Made by a program: the position numbers and the translations under genes. 64,000 nt of DNA from DSNY01 sp040752195 (GTDB lineage: Bacteria > Pseudomonadota > Gammaproteobacteria > Burkholderiales > Burkholderiaceae_F). Shown piece by piece: positions 27,684 to 36,363 of the stretch. The notes below the pieces were generated by a model, which saw nothing but the letters and a program-made list of their open reading frames with translations, had not been told where the DNA came from and searched no databases. Position 1 is the first letter of the stretch. Each line of letters starts with the position of its first letter. The stretch covers positions 1 through 64,000 of the forward strand of contig JBFMFC010000003.1 of the NCBI GenBank assembly GCA_040752195.1, read 5' to 3'.

Positions 27684-27715
27684 ATCGCGGCGCGTTTCGC
27701 GCCGCGATTTCGTTT
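27684..27715 (+). terminator. terminator-like hairpin between the decarboxylase gene and argD
   Basis: ATCGCGGCGCG, loop TTT and CGCGCCGCGAT form a perfect 11-base-pair stem, followed by TTCGTTTTT. It may end the decarboxylase transcript, or, because it begins at the predicted +1 of the TATAAT box, act as a leader hairpin for argD. Confidence 0.72.
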
Positions 27716-27732
27716 TTCGTGCCGGAGCCCCC

Positions 27733-28926
27733 ATGTCGTCGCACCTGATGAATACCTACAACCGCCTGCCGATCGCCTTCACGCACGGCAAGGGGGCATG
27801 GCTGTACGACGAGCGCGGCGACGCGTACCTCGACGCGCTCGCGGGCATCGCGGTCAACGGGCTCGGCCACGCGCACCCGCGACTCGTGCGCGCGCTCACC
27901 GATCAGGTCGGCAGGCTGATCCATACCTCGAACGTCTATCGCGTCCTCGAGCAGGAGGCCCTGGCGGACCGCATCTGCGCGCTGTCGGACATGGACGAGG
28001 TTTTCTTCGCCAACTCGGGTTCCGAGGCGAACGAAGGCGCGCTGAAGCTGGTGCGCTTCTACGGACACATGCACGGCAATCCCGAGGCGCAAACGATCGT
28101 GATGGAGCACGCGTGGCACGGCCGCACGCTCGCCACGCTCGCCGCCACCGGCAGCGAGAAGGCGCGCAAGGGGTTCGACCCGCTGCCTTCGGGCTTCATC
28201 CGCGTGCCGTACAACGATCTCGCGGCGATCGAGCGCGCCGCCGCGCGGGACGGGCGCGTGCAGGCCGTGTGGCTCGAGGTGCTGCAAGGTGAAGGCGGCA
28301 TCCGCGTGGCCGATCGCGACTACGTTCGCGCGCTGCGCCGCCTGTGCGACGAGCGCGGCTGGCTGCTGATGATCGACGAAGTGCAGTCCGGCATCGGCCG
28401 GACCGGCAAGTGGTTCGGCTACCAGTGGGCGGACATCCGGCCCGACGTGATCACGCTCGCGAAGGGACTGGGTTCGGGCGTGCCCATCGGCGCGCTCGTG
28501 GCGCGGGGACGCGCCGCGGGCGTGCTCGGACCGGGCAATCACGGATCGACGTTCGGCGGCGGTCCGCTCGCGTGCCGCGCAGGCCTGGAGACACTGGCGA
28601 TCATCGAGGAAGAGAATCTGATGGCCAACGCCGCTACGCAGGGCGAACGCATTCGTGCGGGATTCGCGCGTGAACTGGGCGGCGTGCGCGGCGTGGTCGC
28701 GATCCGCGGCGAGGGGCTGATGATCGGAATCGAGCTGGATCGGCCGTGCGGCGACCTCGCCCGCCGCGCGCTCGACGCGCGGTTGCTGATCAACGTGACC
28801 CAGGAGCGCGTGATCCGGCTGCTGCCGCCGCTGGTGATCGACGTGAACGAAGCCGACGAGATCGTCGGCCGGCTGGCGCCGCTGGTGCGCGCGTTCCTGG
28901 CCGAAGCGGCACCGAAGGCCGCCTAG
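27733..28926 (+). CDS. argD: acetylornithine aminotransferase
   Basis: A 397-aa PLP-dependent class III aminotransferase of arginine biosynthesis. It shows GVAVNGLGHAHPRLV-like N-terminal sequence (here GIAVNGLGHAHPRLV), FFANSGSEANEGALKL, the PLP Asp in LLMIDEVQSGIGRTGKWF and the Schiff-base Lys in TLAKGLGSGVPIGA. Some members also serve lysine biosynthesis (DapC). argF starts eight bases after its stop, so the two form an operon. Confidence 0.95.
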   Translation: MSSHLMNTYNRLPIAFTHGKGAWLYDERGDAYLDALAGIAVNGLGHAHPRLVRALTDQVGRLIHTSNVYRVLEQEALADRICALSDMDEVFFANSGSEANEGALKLVRFYGHMHGNPEAQTIVMEHAWHGRTLATLAATGSEKARKGFDPLPSGFIRVPYNDLAAIERAAARDGRVQAVWLEVLQGEGGIRVADRDYVRALRRLCDERGWLLMIDEVQSGIGRTGKWFGYQWADIRPDVITLAKGLGSGVPIGALVARGRAAGVLGPGNHGSTFGGGPLACRAGLETLAIIEEENLMANAATQGERIRAGFARELGGVRGVVAIRGEGLMIGIELDRPCGDLARRALDARLLINVTQERVIRLLPPLVIDVNEADEIVGRLAPLVRAFLAEAAPKAA

Positions 28927-28934
28927 GAGTCGCC

Positions 28935-29858
28935 ATGACGGAAACGGCGATCCGGCACTTCCTGCAGCTGGCCGACTTCACGCGCGACGAGATCGAGCAC
29001 GTGTTCGAACGCTCGCGCGTGATCAAGGATCGTTTCAAGCGCTACGAGTTCTACCAGCCGCTGCGCGACCGTACGCTCGCGATGGTCTTCGAGAAGGCGA
29101 GCACGCGCACGCGCGTGAGCTTCGAAGCCGGCATGTACCAGATGGGCGGCTCGGTCATCCACATCACGACCGGCGACTCGCAGCTCGGGCGTGCCGAGCC
29201 GATCGAAGACACGGCGCGCGTGATCTCGCGGATGGTCGACCTCGTGATGATCCGAACCTACGAGCAGACGAAGATCGAGCGCTTTGCCGCGTACTCGCGC
29301 GTGCCGGTGATCAACGGGCTGACCAACGAGTACCATCCGTGCCAGGTCCTCGCCGACATCTTCACGTTCATCGAGCATCGCGGTCCGATCGCCGGCCGCA
29401 CGGTGGCGTGGATCGGCGATGCCAACAACATGGCGTACACGTGGCTGCAGGCCGCGAAGCTTCTGGGCTTCAACGTGCATGTCTCCACACCGCCGGCCTA
29501 TGCGCTCGACGCGAAGCTCGCGCCGCCCGGACCGCACTTCAAGGTGTTCGACAATCCGCGTGACGCGGCGCGCGGGGCGCACCTGGTCACGACCGACGTG
29601 TGGACCAGCATGGGTTACGAGGCCGAGAATGAGGCGCGCCGGCAGGCTTTCACGCACTGGCGCGTCGACGCCGCACTGATGAAGTTCGCCGGGCCCGACG
29701 CGCTGTTCATGCACTGCCTGCCCGCGCACCGCGGCGAAGAGGTCACCGAAGAAGTTCTCGAGGGCCCGCAGTCGGTCGTCTGGGACGAAGCGGAAAACAG
29801 GCTGCACGTGCAGAAGGCGCTGATGGAGTACCTGCTCCTTGGTCGGGAGGTTCATTGA
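28935..29858 (+). CDS. argF: ornithine carbamoyltransferase
   Basis: A 307-aa cytoplasmic enzyme that makes citrulline from ornithine and carbamoyl phosphate. The carbamoyl-phosphate loop STRTRVSFE, the motif NGLTNEYHPCQVLADI and the ornithine-binding HCLPAHRG are intact. TAGGAGTCGCC precedes the ATG. It follows argD directly; argG, the next pathway step, lies 4 kb downstream on the same strand. Confidence 0.97.
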   Translation: MTETAIRHFLQLADFTRDEIEHVFERSRVIKDRFKRYEFYQPLRDRTLAMVFEKASTRTRVSFEAGMYQMGGSVIHITTGDSQLGRAEPIEDTARVISRMVDLVMIRTYEQTKIERFAAYSRVPVINGLTNEYHPCQVLADIFTFIEHRGPIAGRTVAWIGDANNMAYTWLQAAKLLGFNVHVSTPPAYALDAKLAPPGPHFKVFDNPRDAARGAHLVTTDVWTSMGYEAENEARRQAFTHWRVDAALMKFAGPDALFMHCLPAHRGEEVTEEVLEGPQSVVWDEAENRLHVQKALMEYLLLGREVH

Positions 29859-29965
29859 CGAAGGCACGGCCGGCGACCTCGTCGCGGGCCGACTTCGCGC
29901 AAGCGAAGTCAAAGCGCGTAGCGCCGGCCGCTGACGCGGCAGACCGCACCCACCGGAACATTGCG

Positions 29966-30946
29966 ATGATGTCCAAGCGACGAACCGTTCTCGCACTTGC
30001 CGGCAGCCTCGCGCTGCTCGGCTCCGCGCGCCCGGCGGCAGCGCAGGCGTGGCCTGCAAAGCCGATCCGCATGATCCTGACCGCGCCGCCCGGGTCGTCG
30101 ATCGACGTGCTCGGTCGTCTGATCGCCGAGCAACTGCGCGAACGGCTTGGCCAGCCGGTCGTTGCGGACAATCGTCCGCAAGCGGGCGGCACCGTCGGCA
30201 CCGACGCGGTTGCGAAGGCCGAGCGCGACGGCTATACGATCGGGCTGTCGTTCACCGGCCCGCTTGCGCTCGCGCCGCTGCTGTACGCCAAGCTGCCGTA
30301 TGACCCCGAGCGCGATCTCGCGCCGATCGTGCTGGTCGGCTCGGCGCCGAACCTGCTCGCGGTCAACAGCGCGCTGCCCGTGCAGAACGCGCGCGAGTTC
30401 ATCGAGTACGTCCGGCGCCGCCCGGGGCAGTTGAACTACGCCTCCGTCGGCAACGGCAGCAGCTCGCACCTGGCGATGGAACTGCTGAAGGCGCAAGCGG
30501 GCCTGTACCTCGTGCACATCCCGTACAACGGCGCGCCGCCCGCGGTGCAGGCGGCCGCGGCGGGCGACGTCCAGGCGATCATGTCGAACCCGACCTCGCT
30601 GATGCCTCTGATCCGCGCAGGCCGCATCCGCCCGCTTGCCGTGACGAGCGCACAGCGCTGGCCCGGTATGCAAGACCTGCCGACGATCGCCGAACTCGGC
30701 TACCCGGGGTTCGAGGCGATCGCGTGGAACGGCTTCGTCGCGCCGGCCGGTACACCGCGCGAAGTGGTCGAGCGGCTGAGTCTCGAGATCAACGCGATCC
30801 TGCAGACGCCGGAGGCGCGACGCCGCATCGAAGCGGCAGGCTGGGATCCCGTCGGCGGAACGCCTGAGCAGTTCGCCGCTTACCTGAGAGCGGAGCGCAC
30901 CCGGTGGGCGCCGATCGTCAAGCGCGCCGGCGCCCGCATCGACTGA
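29966..30946 (+). CDS. Bug/TctC family tripartite tricarboxylate transporter substrate-binding protein
   Basis: A 326-aa periplasmic binding protein with an RR-containing signal peptide (MMSKRRTVLALAGSLALLGSARPAAAQ). The mature protein begins WPAKPIRMILTAPPGSSIDVLGR, and GQPVVADNRPQAGG plus GYTIGLSFTG are Bug-family features. Either Met 1 or Met 2 may be the start; CGGAAC precedes them. It is an orphan, with no TctA or TctB gene nearby, as is common for the large Bug family in Burkholderiales. The ligand is unknown. Confidence 0.92.
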   Translation: MMSKRRTVLALAGSLALLGSARPAAAQAWPAKPIRMILTAPPGSSIDVLGRLIAEQLRERLGQPVVADNRPQAGGTVGTDAVAKAERDGYTIGLSFTGPLALAPLLYAKLPYDPERDLAPIVLVGSAPNLLAVNSALPVQNAREFIEYVRRRPGQLNYASVGNGSSSHLAMELLKAQAGLYLVHIPYNGAPPAVQAAAAGDVQAIMSNPTSLMPLIRAGRIRPLAVTSAQRWPGMQDLPTIAELGYPGFEAIAWNGFVAPAGTPREVVERLSLEINAILQTPEARRRIEAAGWDPVGGTPEQFAAYLRAERTRWAPIVKRAGARID

Positions 30947-31037
30947 AGCGGGCCCGGGAAAGCGCTGCGCACTGGACCGTGCCGATGCCGCGCCTGTTTC
31001 CGCTGCCGATGCTCCTCGCCGGTCCCGCCAATCGGCC

Positions 31038-31964
31038 ATGAAGTTCGCGCGCGGCGCCTTTGCGGCGTGGCTCGTGTGCGGATCCGTCTGGGCGGCGCAC
31101 GGCGCCGCCGACGCCCGCACGCTCGCGCTGCCGCCGGCAGAAGACGCCCTGATCGGGTCGATCACGACGGTTTCCGCACGGTATGAAGACACGCTGTCGG
31201 ACATCGCCCGAGCGCACGAAGTCGGCTTCGAGGCGATCGTTGCAGCCAACCCGGGCGTGGACCCGTGGGTGCCCGGCGCCGGAACGTCGGTTCTCGTACC
31301 GACGCGCCACATCCTGCCGGACGCGCCCCGGACCGGGGTCGTGCTGAACCTGCCGGAGTTCCGCCTCTACCACTTCCACGTTCCCGCACGCGGCGAACCC
31401 GCCAAGGTATCGACGTATCCGGTGAGCATCGGTGACGTCGACTGGCGCACGCCGCTCGGGCTCACGCGCGTCACGTCCAAGGTGAAGCGCCCTTCGTGGT
31501 ACCCGCCCGCGTCGATCCGCGCGGAGCATGCGCGTAACGGGACGCCCCTACCCGCGGTCGTGCCGCCGGGCCCGGACAATCCGCTCGGCGAATTCGCGCT
31601 CCGTCTGGCCGTGCCGGGCGGCTACCTCATCCACGGGACCAACAAGCCGTACGGCATCGGCATGCGGGTCACGCACGGCTGCGTGCGCCTGTATCCGGAG
31701 CACATTGCGCGGCTATATGACGAACTGCCGGTTGGAACGCCGGTGCGAATCGTCGACCAACCGATCAAGGCCGGCTGGGACGGCGGCGTGCTTTACCTCG
31801 AAGTGCACGCGCCGCTGGCCGAAAGCCGGTCTGAGTCCGGAGTCACTGCGGCCGTGCGCGCGGTGATCGCGGCCACGAAGAGCCGCACTGCGGTGATCGA
31901 CTGGGATGCCGTCACGCGCGCCGCGCACGAGCGCCGCGGCGTGCCGGTTCCCGTTTCACGCTGA
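31038..31964 (+). CDS. L,D-transpeptidase (YkuD/ErfK family) with LysM-like N terminus
   Basis: A 308-aa exported enzyme. After the signal peptide (cleavage near residue 20-26) a LysM-like segment follows (YEDTLSDIARAHEVGFEAIVAANPGVDPW), then the YkuD domain with IHGTNKPYGIG and the catalytic THGCVRLYPEH (Cys215). Homologues ErfK, YbiS and YcfS of E. coli attach Braun lipoprotein to peptidoglycan. The neighbouring convergent gene encodes a Braun-like lipoprotein ending in Lys-Lys, which supports the same role here. Confidence 0.93.
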   Translation: MKFARGAFAAWLVCGSVWAAHGAADARTLALPPAEDALIGSITTVSARYEDTLSDIARAHEVGFEAIVAANPGVDPWVPGAGTSVLVPTRHILPDAPRTGVVLNLPEFRLYHFHVPARGEPAKVSTYPVSIGDVDWRTPLGLTRVTSKVKRPSWYPPASIRAEHARNGTPLPAVVPPGPDNPLGEFALRLAVPGGYLIHGTNKPYGIGMRVTHGCVRLYPEHIARLYDELPVGTPVRIVDQPIKAGWDGGVLYLEVHAPLAESRSESGVTAAVRAVIAATKSRTAVIDWDAVTRAAHERRGVPVPVSR

Positions 31965-31987
31965 GCCGGACTCCGCGTCCGGGCAAC

Positions 31988-32341
31988 TCACTTCTTCTGC
32001 GACTGCTTGAAGGCGCGCTCCAGCTTCTCGTTGAGCGCCTGCGTGGCCGCCTTGGCTTCGTCGGCCGCGCGCTTGGCTTCCTGCGCCGCGGCCTTGGCTT
32101 CGTCGGCCGAACGTTGAGCGGCGGCTGCGGCCTCTCGCGCGGCGCGAGCATCGGCGGCGGCCGCGCTCGCGGTGCCACCGGCCTGATCGGCCGCCGACTT
32201 CGCCTCCTGCGCGAGCTTTCTCGCTGCTGCCGCTTCGCCTTGCACCCGCTCGACGTCGCCGGTCGTGGCGCAACCGGCCGCGAGAACGACCGCGGACAGA
32301 ACCATCGACAAGCCGAGGAAACGATTGTGATTGTTGATCAT
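31988..32341 (-). CDS. Lpp-like alanine-zipper lipoprotein
   Basis: A 117-aa lipoprotein. The signal peptide ends in the lipobox LAAGC (Cys24). Residues 30-112 are an almost pure Ala-rich heptad coiled coil (alanine zipper) like Braun lipoprotein Lpp or OprI, but longer than the 58-residue mature E. coli Lpp. The C terminus is SQKK; a terminal Lys is the residue linked to peptidoglycan in Lpp. AAGGAG precedes the ATG. It faces the L,D-transpeptidase gene 23 bases away. Confidence 0.88.
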   Translation of the reverse strand: MINNHNRFLGLSMVLSAVVLAAGCATTGDVERVQGEAAAARKLAQEAKSAADQAGGTASAAAADARAAREAAAAAQRSADEAKAAAQEAKRAADEAKAATQALNEKLERAFKQSQKK

Positions 32342-32370
32342 TGCGCGATCTCCTTGGTGTTACGGTGTGC

Positions 32371-32399
32371 AATTTACGGCGGCTCTACGTCGCGCGCAA
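32371..32399 (-). promoter_or_regulatory. candidate promoter of the Lpp-like gene
   Basis: On the minus strand TTGCGC (32394-32399), 17 bases and TAAATT (32371-32376), 30 bases upstream of the ATG. Confidence 0.45.
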
Positions 32400-32513
32400 G
32401 CCGCATACTGTGCGGCATTGACAAACGTCGGCCGATTCGAGACGACAGACGCGGGCTGACGCGAGCCGCCCCGCCCGGTGCCGACAACGGTCGTCGAGCG
32501 ATCGGGGGCGAGG

Positions 32514-33572
32514 TCAGAACGCAAGTTGCGCGAGCAACGGCAAATGGTCCGACGTCCCCTTGCCGGTCTTGCGATCGAAGGGCCGCGGCCGCCCGCTACG
32601 GGTGGCCACTGTCGCATCGTTGACATAGCGCACCGAGTCCTCGATCAGCCGCAGCCCGGCCGGTTTGAGCAGTCCACGGCTGACGACGAGCTGATCGAGC
32701 GCCTGATGGCGGTTGGTCGCGCGGCCCGATTCGCCTGCCTCAAAGAAGTACGAACCCACGCCGGCCGCGCCGAAGCGCGCCGTCGCGTTGAACACGAAGA
32801 TGTCGCGCGCCCGGTAGTCCGCGACTTCGGGCGTGAAGCGGTCCAGGTCGTTCGTGTCACCGGCCACGCGCTCGCGCTCGCGCGAAGCCTTCAGGTGCTC
32901 GACGACGCTGCGATCGGCGGGCTCGTCATTGAAGTCTCCGCACACGAGCAGCGGCGTGTCCCAGCGCGCCCGCAACGTCGCCAGATCGTTCGCTGCGCGC
33001 AGCGCCTCGTAGCGCACCGCGTCGAACTTGAGCTGCCCCTCGATCAGATAGGCGATGTTCTCGGCGACGGTGATGCGCGCCGGCTCGCTCTCCCAGCGCC
33101 CCTGCGACCGCGACGGCCAGTGCGACGCGATCACGACGAGCGGCTCGCCGCTGGCGCGCACCAGGAACTCCGCTTCGAGGATGTCGCGCGTGCGGTAGCG
33201 CAGGTGCACCACATGCGAGCGGATCGCACGCAGCTCGAGCGCGGCCTCGTTGAACGCCAACGCCACGTCGATGCCGCGCAGATCCGACGTGCCCATCGGG
33301 TCGCTGGCCACGGTAAGGTGGCGCTGCCTCGCCGTCGTTCGCAGCAGCCGCGCCAGCAGCGATTCCTTTTCGATCTCGCACACCGCGAGCAGGTCGAGCG
33401 GCTGCGCGCCGTGCAACGCGTCGAGCGCGGCGCCCAGGTTGGCGAGCTTGGCGGTGAGCGCCGCCTCGGTCCAGCCGTGCGCGGGCGTGTACTCGAAGTC
33501 GCGCGAGATCGGGTCGTCGTCGGTGTCGAACAGGTTCTGCAGGTTCCACCACGCGAAGTTCAGCGTTCCCAT
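32514..33572 (-). CDS. endonuclease/exonuclease/phosphatase family protein
   Basis: A 352-aa enzyme of the metal-dependent EEP (DNase I-like) fold. Motifs in order: FAWWNLQNLF with the Asn ligand, LLAVCEIE with the catalytic Glu, ASHWPSR, VCGDFNDEP, and C-terminal TSDHLPLLAQL. No signal peptide is seen after the chosen start MGTLNFAWWN; the open frame extends 23 codons upstream without similarity. The substrate (nucleic acid, phosphoinositide or other phosphodiester) is not predictable. Confidence 0.88.
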   Translation of the reverse strand: MGTLNFAWWNLQNLFDTDDDPISRDFEYTPAHGWTEAALTAKLANLGAALDALHGAQPLDLLAVCEIEKESLLARLLRTTARQRHLTVASDPMGTSDLRGIDVALAFNEAALELRAIRSHVVHLRYRTRDILEAEFLVRASGEPLVVIASHWPSRSQGRWESEPARITVAENIAYLIEGQLKFDAVRYEALRAANDLATLRARWDTPLLVCGDFNDEPADRSVVEHLKASRERERVAGDTNDLDRFTPEVADYRARDIFVFNATARFGAAGVGSYFFEAGESGRATNRHQALDQLVVSRGLLKPAGLRLIEDSVRYVNDATVATRSGRPRPFDRKTGKGTSDHLPLLAQLAF

Positions 33573-33678
33573 CGGCGTTCCGGCATCCGCTTGCGACGCG
33601 CCTACGGTGGCACGCCCGGCCCGATCGCAGCAATCGACCATTCACGCGACGCGGCGGATCGGCTCGCAGGGGCGCCCG

Positions 33679-33684
33679 TATAAT
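33679..33684 (+). promoter_or_regulatory. -10 box (TATAAT) upstream of argG
   Basis: A perfect TATAAT followed by the GC-rich TCGCGCGC discriminator, 114 bases before the argG ATG. No clear -35 box was found at the usual distance. Confidence 0.5.
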
Positions 33685-33798
33685 TCGCGCGCCCCGCGAA
33701 GTCGCCCGCATCGGCCCGGACTCTCGCCTGCTGTGCACGATGCGGGGTCGGCCCCTGATCCTGCGCGTGCGCTTCGCGAGCGCCGCCTTCAGCCCATC

Positions 33799-35166
33799 AT
33801 GGCAACGATCCTGCAGAATCTCCCCGTCGGCCAGAAGGTCGGCATCGCCTTTTCCGGCGGACTCGACACGAGCGCCGCGCTCTTGTGGATGCGCAAGAAA
33901 GGCGCGGTTCCCTACGCGTACACCGCGAACCTCGGACAGCCCGACGAACCGGACTACGAAGACATTCCGCGCCGCGCGCTGCAATACGGCGCCGAGCGTG
34001 CGCGGCTGATCGACTGCCGCGCACAGCTCGTCGCCGAAGGCATCTCCGCCCTGCAGTGCGGCGCGTTTCACATCTCGACTGCGGGACTGACCTACTTCAA
34101 CACCACGCCGATCGGCCGCGCGGTCACCGGGACGATGCTCGTCGCCGCGATGAAGGAAGACGACGTCAACATCTGGGGCGACGGCAGCACCTTCAAGGGC
34201 AACGACATCGAGCGCTTCTACCGCTACGGGCTGCTCGCCAACCCGGCGCTGAAGATCTACAAGCCATGGCTCGACCAGGCGTTCATCGACGAGCTGGGCG
34301 GCCGCAAGGAGATGAGCGAGTTCCTGATCGCCAACGGCTTCGACTACAAGATGAGCGTGGAGAAGGCGTACTCGACCGACTCCAACATGCTCGGCGCGAC
34401 GCACGAAGCGAAGGACCTCGAGCTGCTGTCGAGCAGCGTGCACATCGTGCAGCCGATCATGGGCGTGGCGTTCTGGCGCGACGACGTCCCGATCCGGCGC
34501 GAGGAAGTGACGGTGCGTTTCGAGGAGGGCCAGCCGGTGGCGCTGAACGGCGCGACTTTCGCCAGCCAGGTCGAGCTGATGGCCGAGGCCAACCGCATCG
34601 GCGGCCGGCACGGCCTGGGCATGTCGGACCAGATCGAAAACCGCATCATCGAAGCCAAGAGCCGAGGCATCTACGAAGCGCCCGGGATGGCGCTGCTGTT
34701 CATCGCGTACGAGCGGCTCGTCACCGGCATCCACAACGAGGACACGATCGAGCTGTACCGCGAGAACGGCCGCAAGCTCGGCCGCCTGCTGTACCAGGGC
34801 CGCTGGTTCGACCCGCAGGCGATCCTGCTGCGCGACGGCGCACAACGTTGGGTCGCGCGCGCGATCACCGGAGAAGTCACGATCGAGCTCAGACGCGGCA
34901 ACGACTACTCGATCCTCGACACCCGTTCGCCCAACCTCACGTACAAGCCCGAGCGCCTGACGATGGAGAAAGGCGAAGCCTTCTTCACGCCGCAGGACCG
35001 CATCGGGCAGCTCACCATGCGCAACCTCGACATCGCCGATACGCGCGACAAGTTGCTCGTGTACGCGAAGGCCGGGCTGCTTTCCGCCGGCACGGGCACG
35101 GCGCTGCCCCAGCTTGAGGGAGACCCGCACGAGCCCGGGCGCAAGCGCCCCGCGGGCGGCGACTAG
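33799..35166 (+). CDS. argG: argininosuccinate synthase
   Basis: A 455-aa enzyme that ligates citrulline and aspartate with ATP. The N-terminal PP-loop KVGIAFSGGLDTSAALLWM and the segments AYTANLGQPDEPDYE and TYFNTTPIGRAVTGTMLV identify the longer E. coli-type ArgG (447 aa). The start MATILQNLPVG matches that type. The frame is open for 183 codons upstream as a GC artefact. Its TAG stop lies in a CTAG shared with the convergent murB stop. Confidence 0.97.
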   Translation: MATILQNLPVGQKVGIAFSGGLDTSAALLWMRKKGAVPYAYTANLGQPDEPDYEDIPRRALQYGAERARLIDCRAQLVAEGISALQCGAFHISTAGLTYFNTTPIGRAVTGTMLVAAMKEDDVNIWGDGSTFKGNDIERFYRYGLLANPALKIYKPWLDQAFIDELGGRKEMSEFLIANGFDYKMSVEKAYSTDSNMLGATHEAKDLELLSSSVHIVQPIMGVAFWRDDVPIRREEVTVRFEEGQPVALNGATFASQVELMAEANRIGGRHGLGMSDQIENRIIEAKSRGIYEAPGMALLFIAYERLVTGIHNEDTIELYRENGRKLGRLLYQGRWFDPQAILLRDGAQRWVARAITGEVTIELRRGNDYSILDTRSPNLTYKPERLTMEKGEAFFTPQDRIGQLTMRNLDIADTRDKLLVYAKAGLLSAGTGTALPQLEGDPHEPGRKRPAGGD

Positions 35167-36185
35167 ACGATCAGCGGCTCGGGCTCCAGCGACACGCCGA
35201 ACTTCTCGCGCACCTTGTCCTGCACTTCGCGCGCGAGCGCGAGGATCTCGGCGCCGGTGGCGCCGCCGCGGTTGACCAGCACGAGCGCCTGCTTCTCGTA
35301 GACGCCGGCGCGGCCGCGGGTGACGCCCTTCAGCCCCGCCGCTTCGATCAGCCAGCCGGCGGCAAGCTTGTAGCGGCCGCCCGGCATCGGGTAGCTGACG
35401 AGCGACGGATGATGCGCGAGCAGATGATGATGCTGCTCGCGCGAGACGATCGGGTTCTTGAAGAAACTGCCGGCGTTGCCGAGCGCGGCCGGGTCGGGCA
35501 GCTTGCGGCGCCGGATCGCGCACACCGCGTCGAAGATGTCGCGCGCGGCCGGCGCTGCGACGCCGCGCGCTTTCAACTCGCTGGCGAGTTCGGCATAGCC
35601 GGTCACCGGCGTCCAGCGCTTCGGCAACGCCAGCGTCACCGACAAGATCACGCGGCGGCCGGCGAGCGCGGTCTTGAACGCGCTGTCGCGGTAGCCGAAG
35701 TTGCAATCGGCCGACGACATCGTCACCACGTCGCGCGCCTCGATGTCCCAGGCGTAAAGCGCATGAAAGCGCTCCGCCAGCTCCAGGCCGTAGGCGCCGA
35801 TGTTCTGGATCGGCGCCGCCCCCGTCTGCCCGGGGATCAACGCGAGGTTTTCGAGGCCGGGTCGGCCCGCGTCGAGCAAACGCCGCACGGTCGCATGCCA
35901 GTTCTCGCCGGCGCCGACCTCGACGAACCACGCCCGCTCGTCCTCGCCGACCTCGCGCAAGCCAGGCACGTCCACCTTGACGACGACGCCGTCGACGTCG
36001 CGCGTGAACAGGATGTTGCTGCCGCCGCCCAGGATCAGCCGCGGAACGCCGCGCAGCCGCGGATCGTCCTCGAGCATCGCGAGGTCGGCGGCACTGCACA
36101 CGCGGGCGAAGTAGCGCGCCCGCGCGTCGACCCCGAAGGCATTGAGCGCGCGGAGCGCGACGTTCTCTTCGAGCTCGATGGGCAC
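35163..36185 (-). CDS. murB: UDP-N-acetylenolpyruvoylglucosamine reductase
   Basis: A 340-aa FAD enzyme that makes UDP-MurNAc in the cytoplasm for peptidoglycan. The FAD motif LGGGSNILFT, the segment IPGQTGAAPIQNIGAYG and the catalytic NAGSFFKNPIVS with the proton-donating Ser identify a type I MurB. It starts at GTG. TATAAT followed by CCGCGC lies on the minus strand seven bases before the start, so its leader would be very short. Confidence 0.96.
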   Translation of the reverse strand: MPIELEENVALRALNAFGVDARARYFARVCSAADLAMLEDDPRLRGVPRLILGGGSNILFTRDVDGVVVKVDVPGLREVGEDERAWFVEVGAGENWHATVRRLLDAGRPGLENLALIPGQTGAAPIQNIGAYGLELAERFHALYAWDIEARDVVTMSSADCNFGYRDSAFKTALAGRRVILSVTLALPKRWTPVTGYAELASELKARGVAAPAARDIFDAVCAIRRRKLPDPAALGNAGSFFKNPIVSREQHHHLLAHHPSLVSYPMPGGRYKLAAGWLIEAAGLKGVTRGRAGVYEKQALVLVNRGGATGAEILALAREVQDKVREKFGVSLEPEPLIV

Positions 36186-36191
36186 GCGCGG

Positions 36192-36197
36192 ATTATA
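36192..36197 (-). promoter_or_regulatory. -10 box (TATAAT) of murB
   Basis: A perfect TATAAT on the minus strand, followed by CCGCGC and then the GTG of murB. The predicted transcript would have almost no 5' leader. No obvious -35 box is present. Confidence 0.45.
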
Positions 36198-36363
36198 GGA
36201 AGCGCCCCTCCATAGCCGCTCTCGGCAGAGCGAGGCGACCGCCCACGCAGCATGTCAAGGACCGGCCGTCGGCCGATCCGCGCCGAAGCAACGAACTGTG
36301 CGGCATGTACGTTGCTATTCGGATGGCCTACCGTTAACATGGTATACGCATGACGAGAGAAAA

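Noticed and set aside
27684..27708. Possible riboswitch in the argD leader
   Set aside because: Only one simple perfect hairpin is present, with no conserved aptamer sequence; terminator or attenuator is the simpler reading.
32926..36099. 1057-codon open frame on the minus strand across argG and murB
   Set aside because: It covers three well-supported genes in other frames; composition is the Arg/Ala/Gly-rich type that high GC produces.
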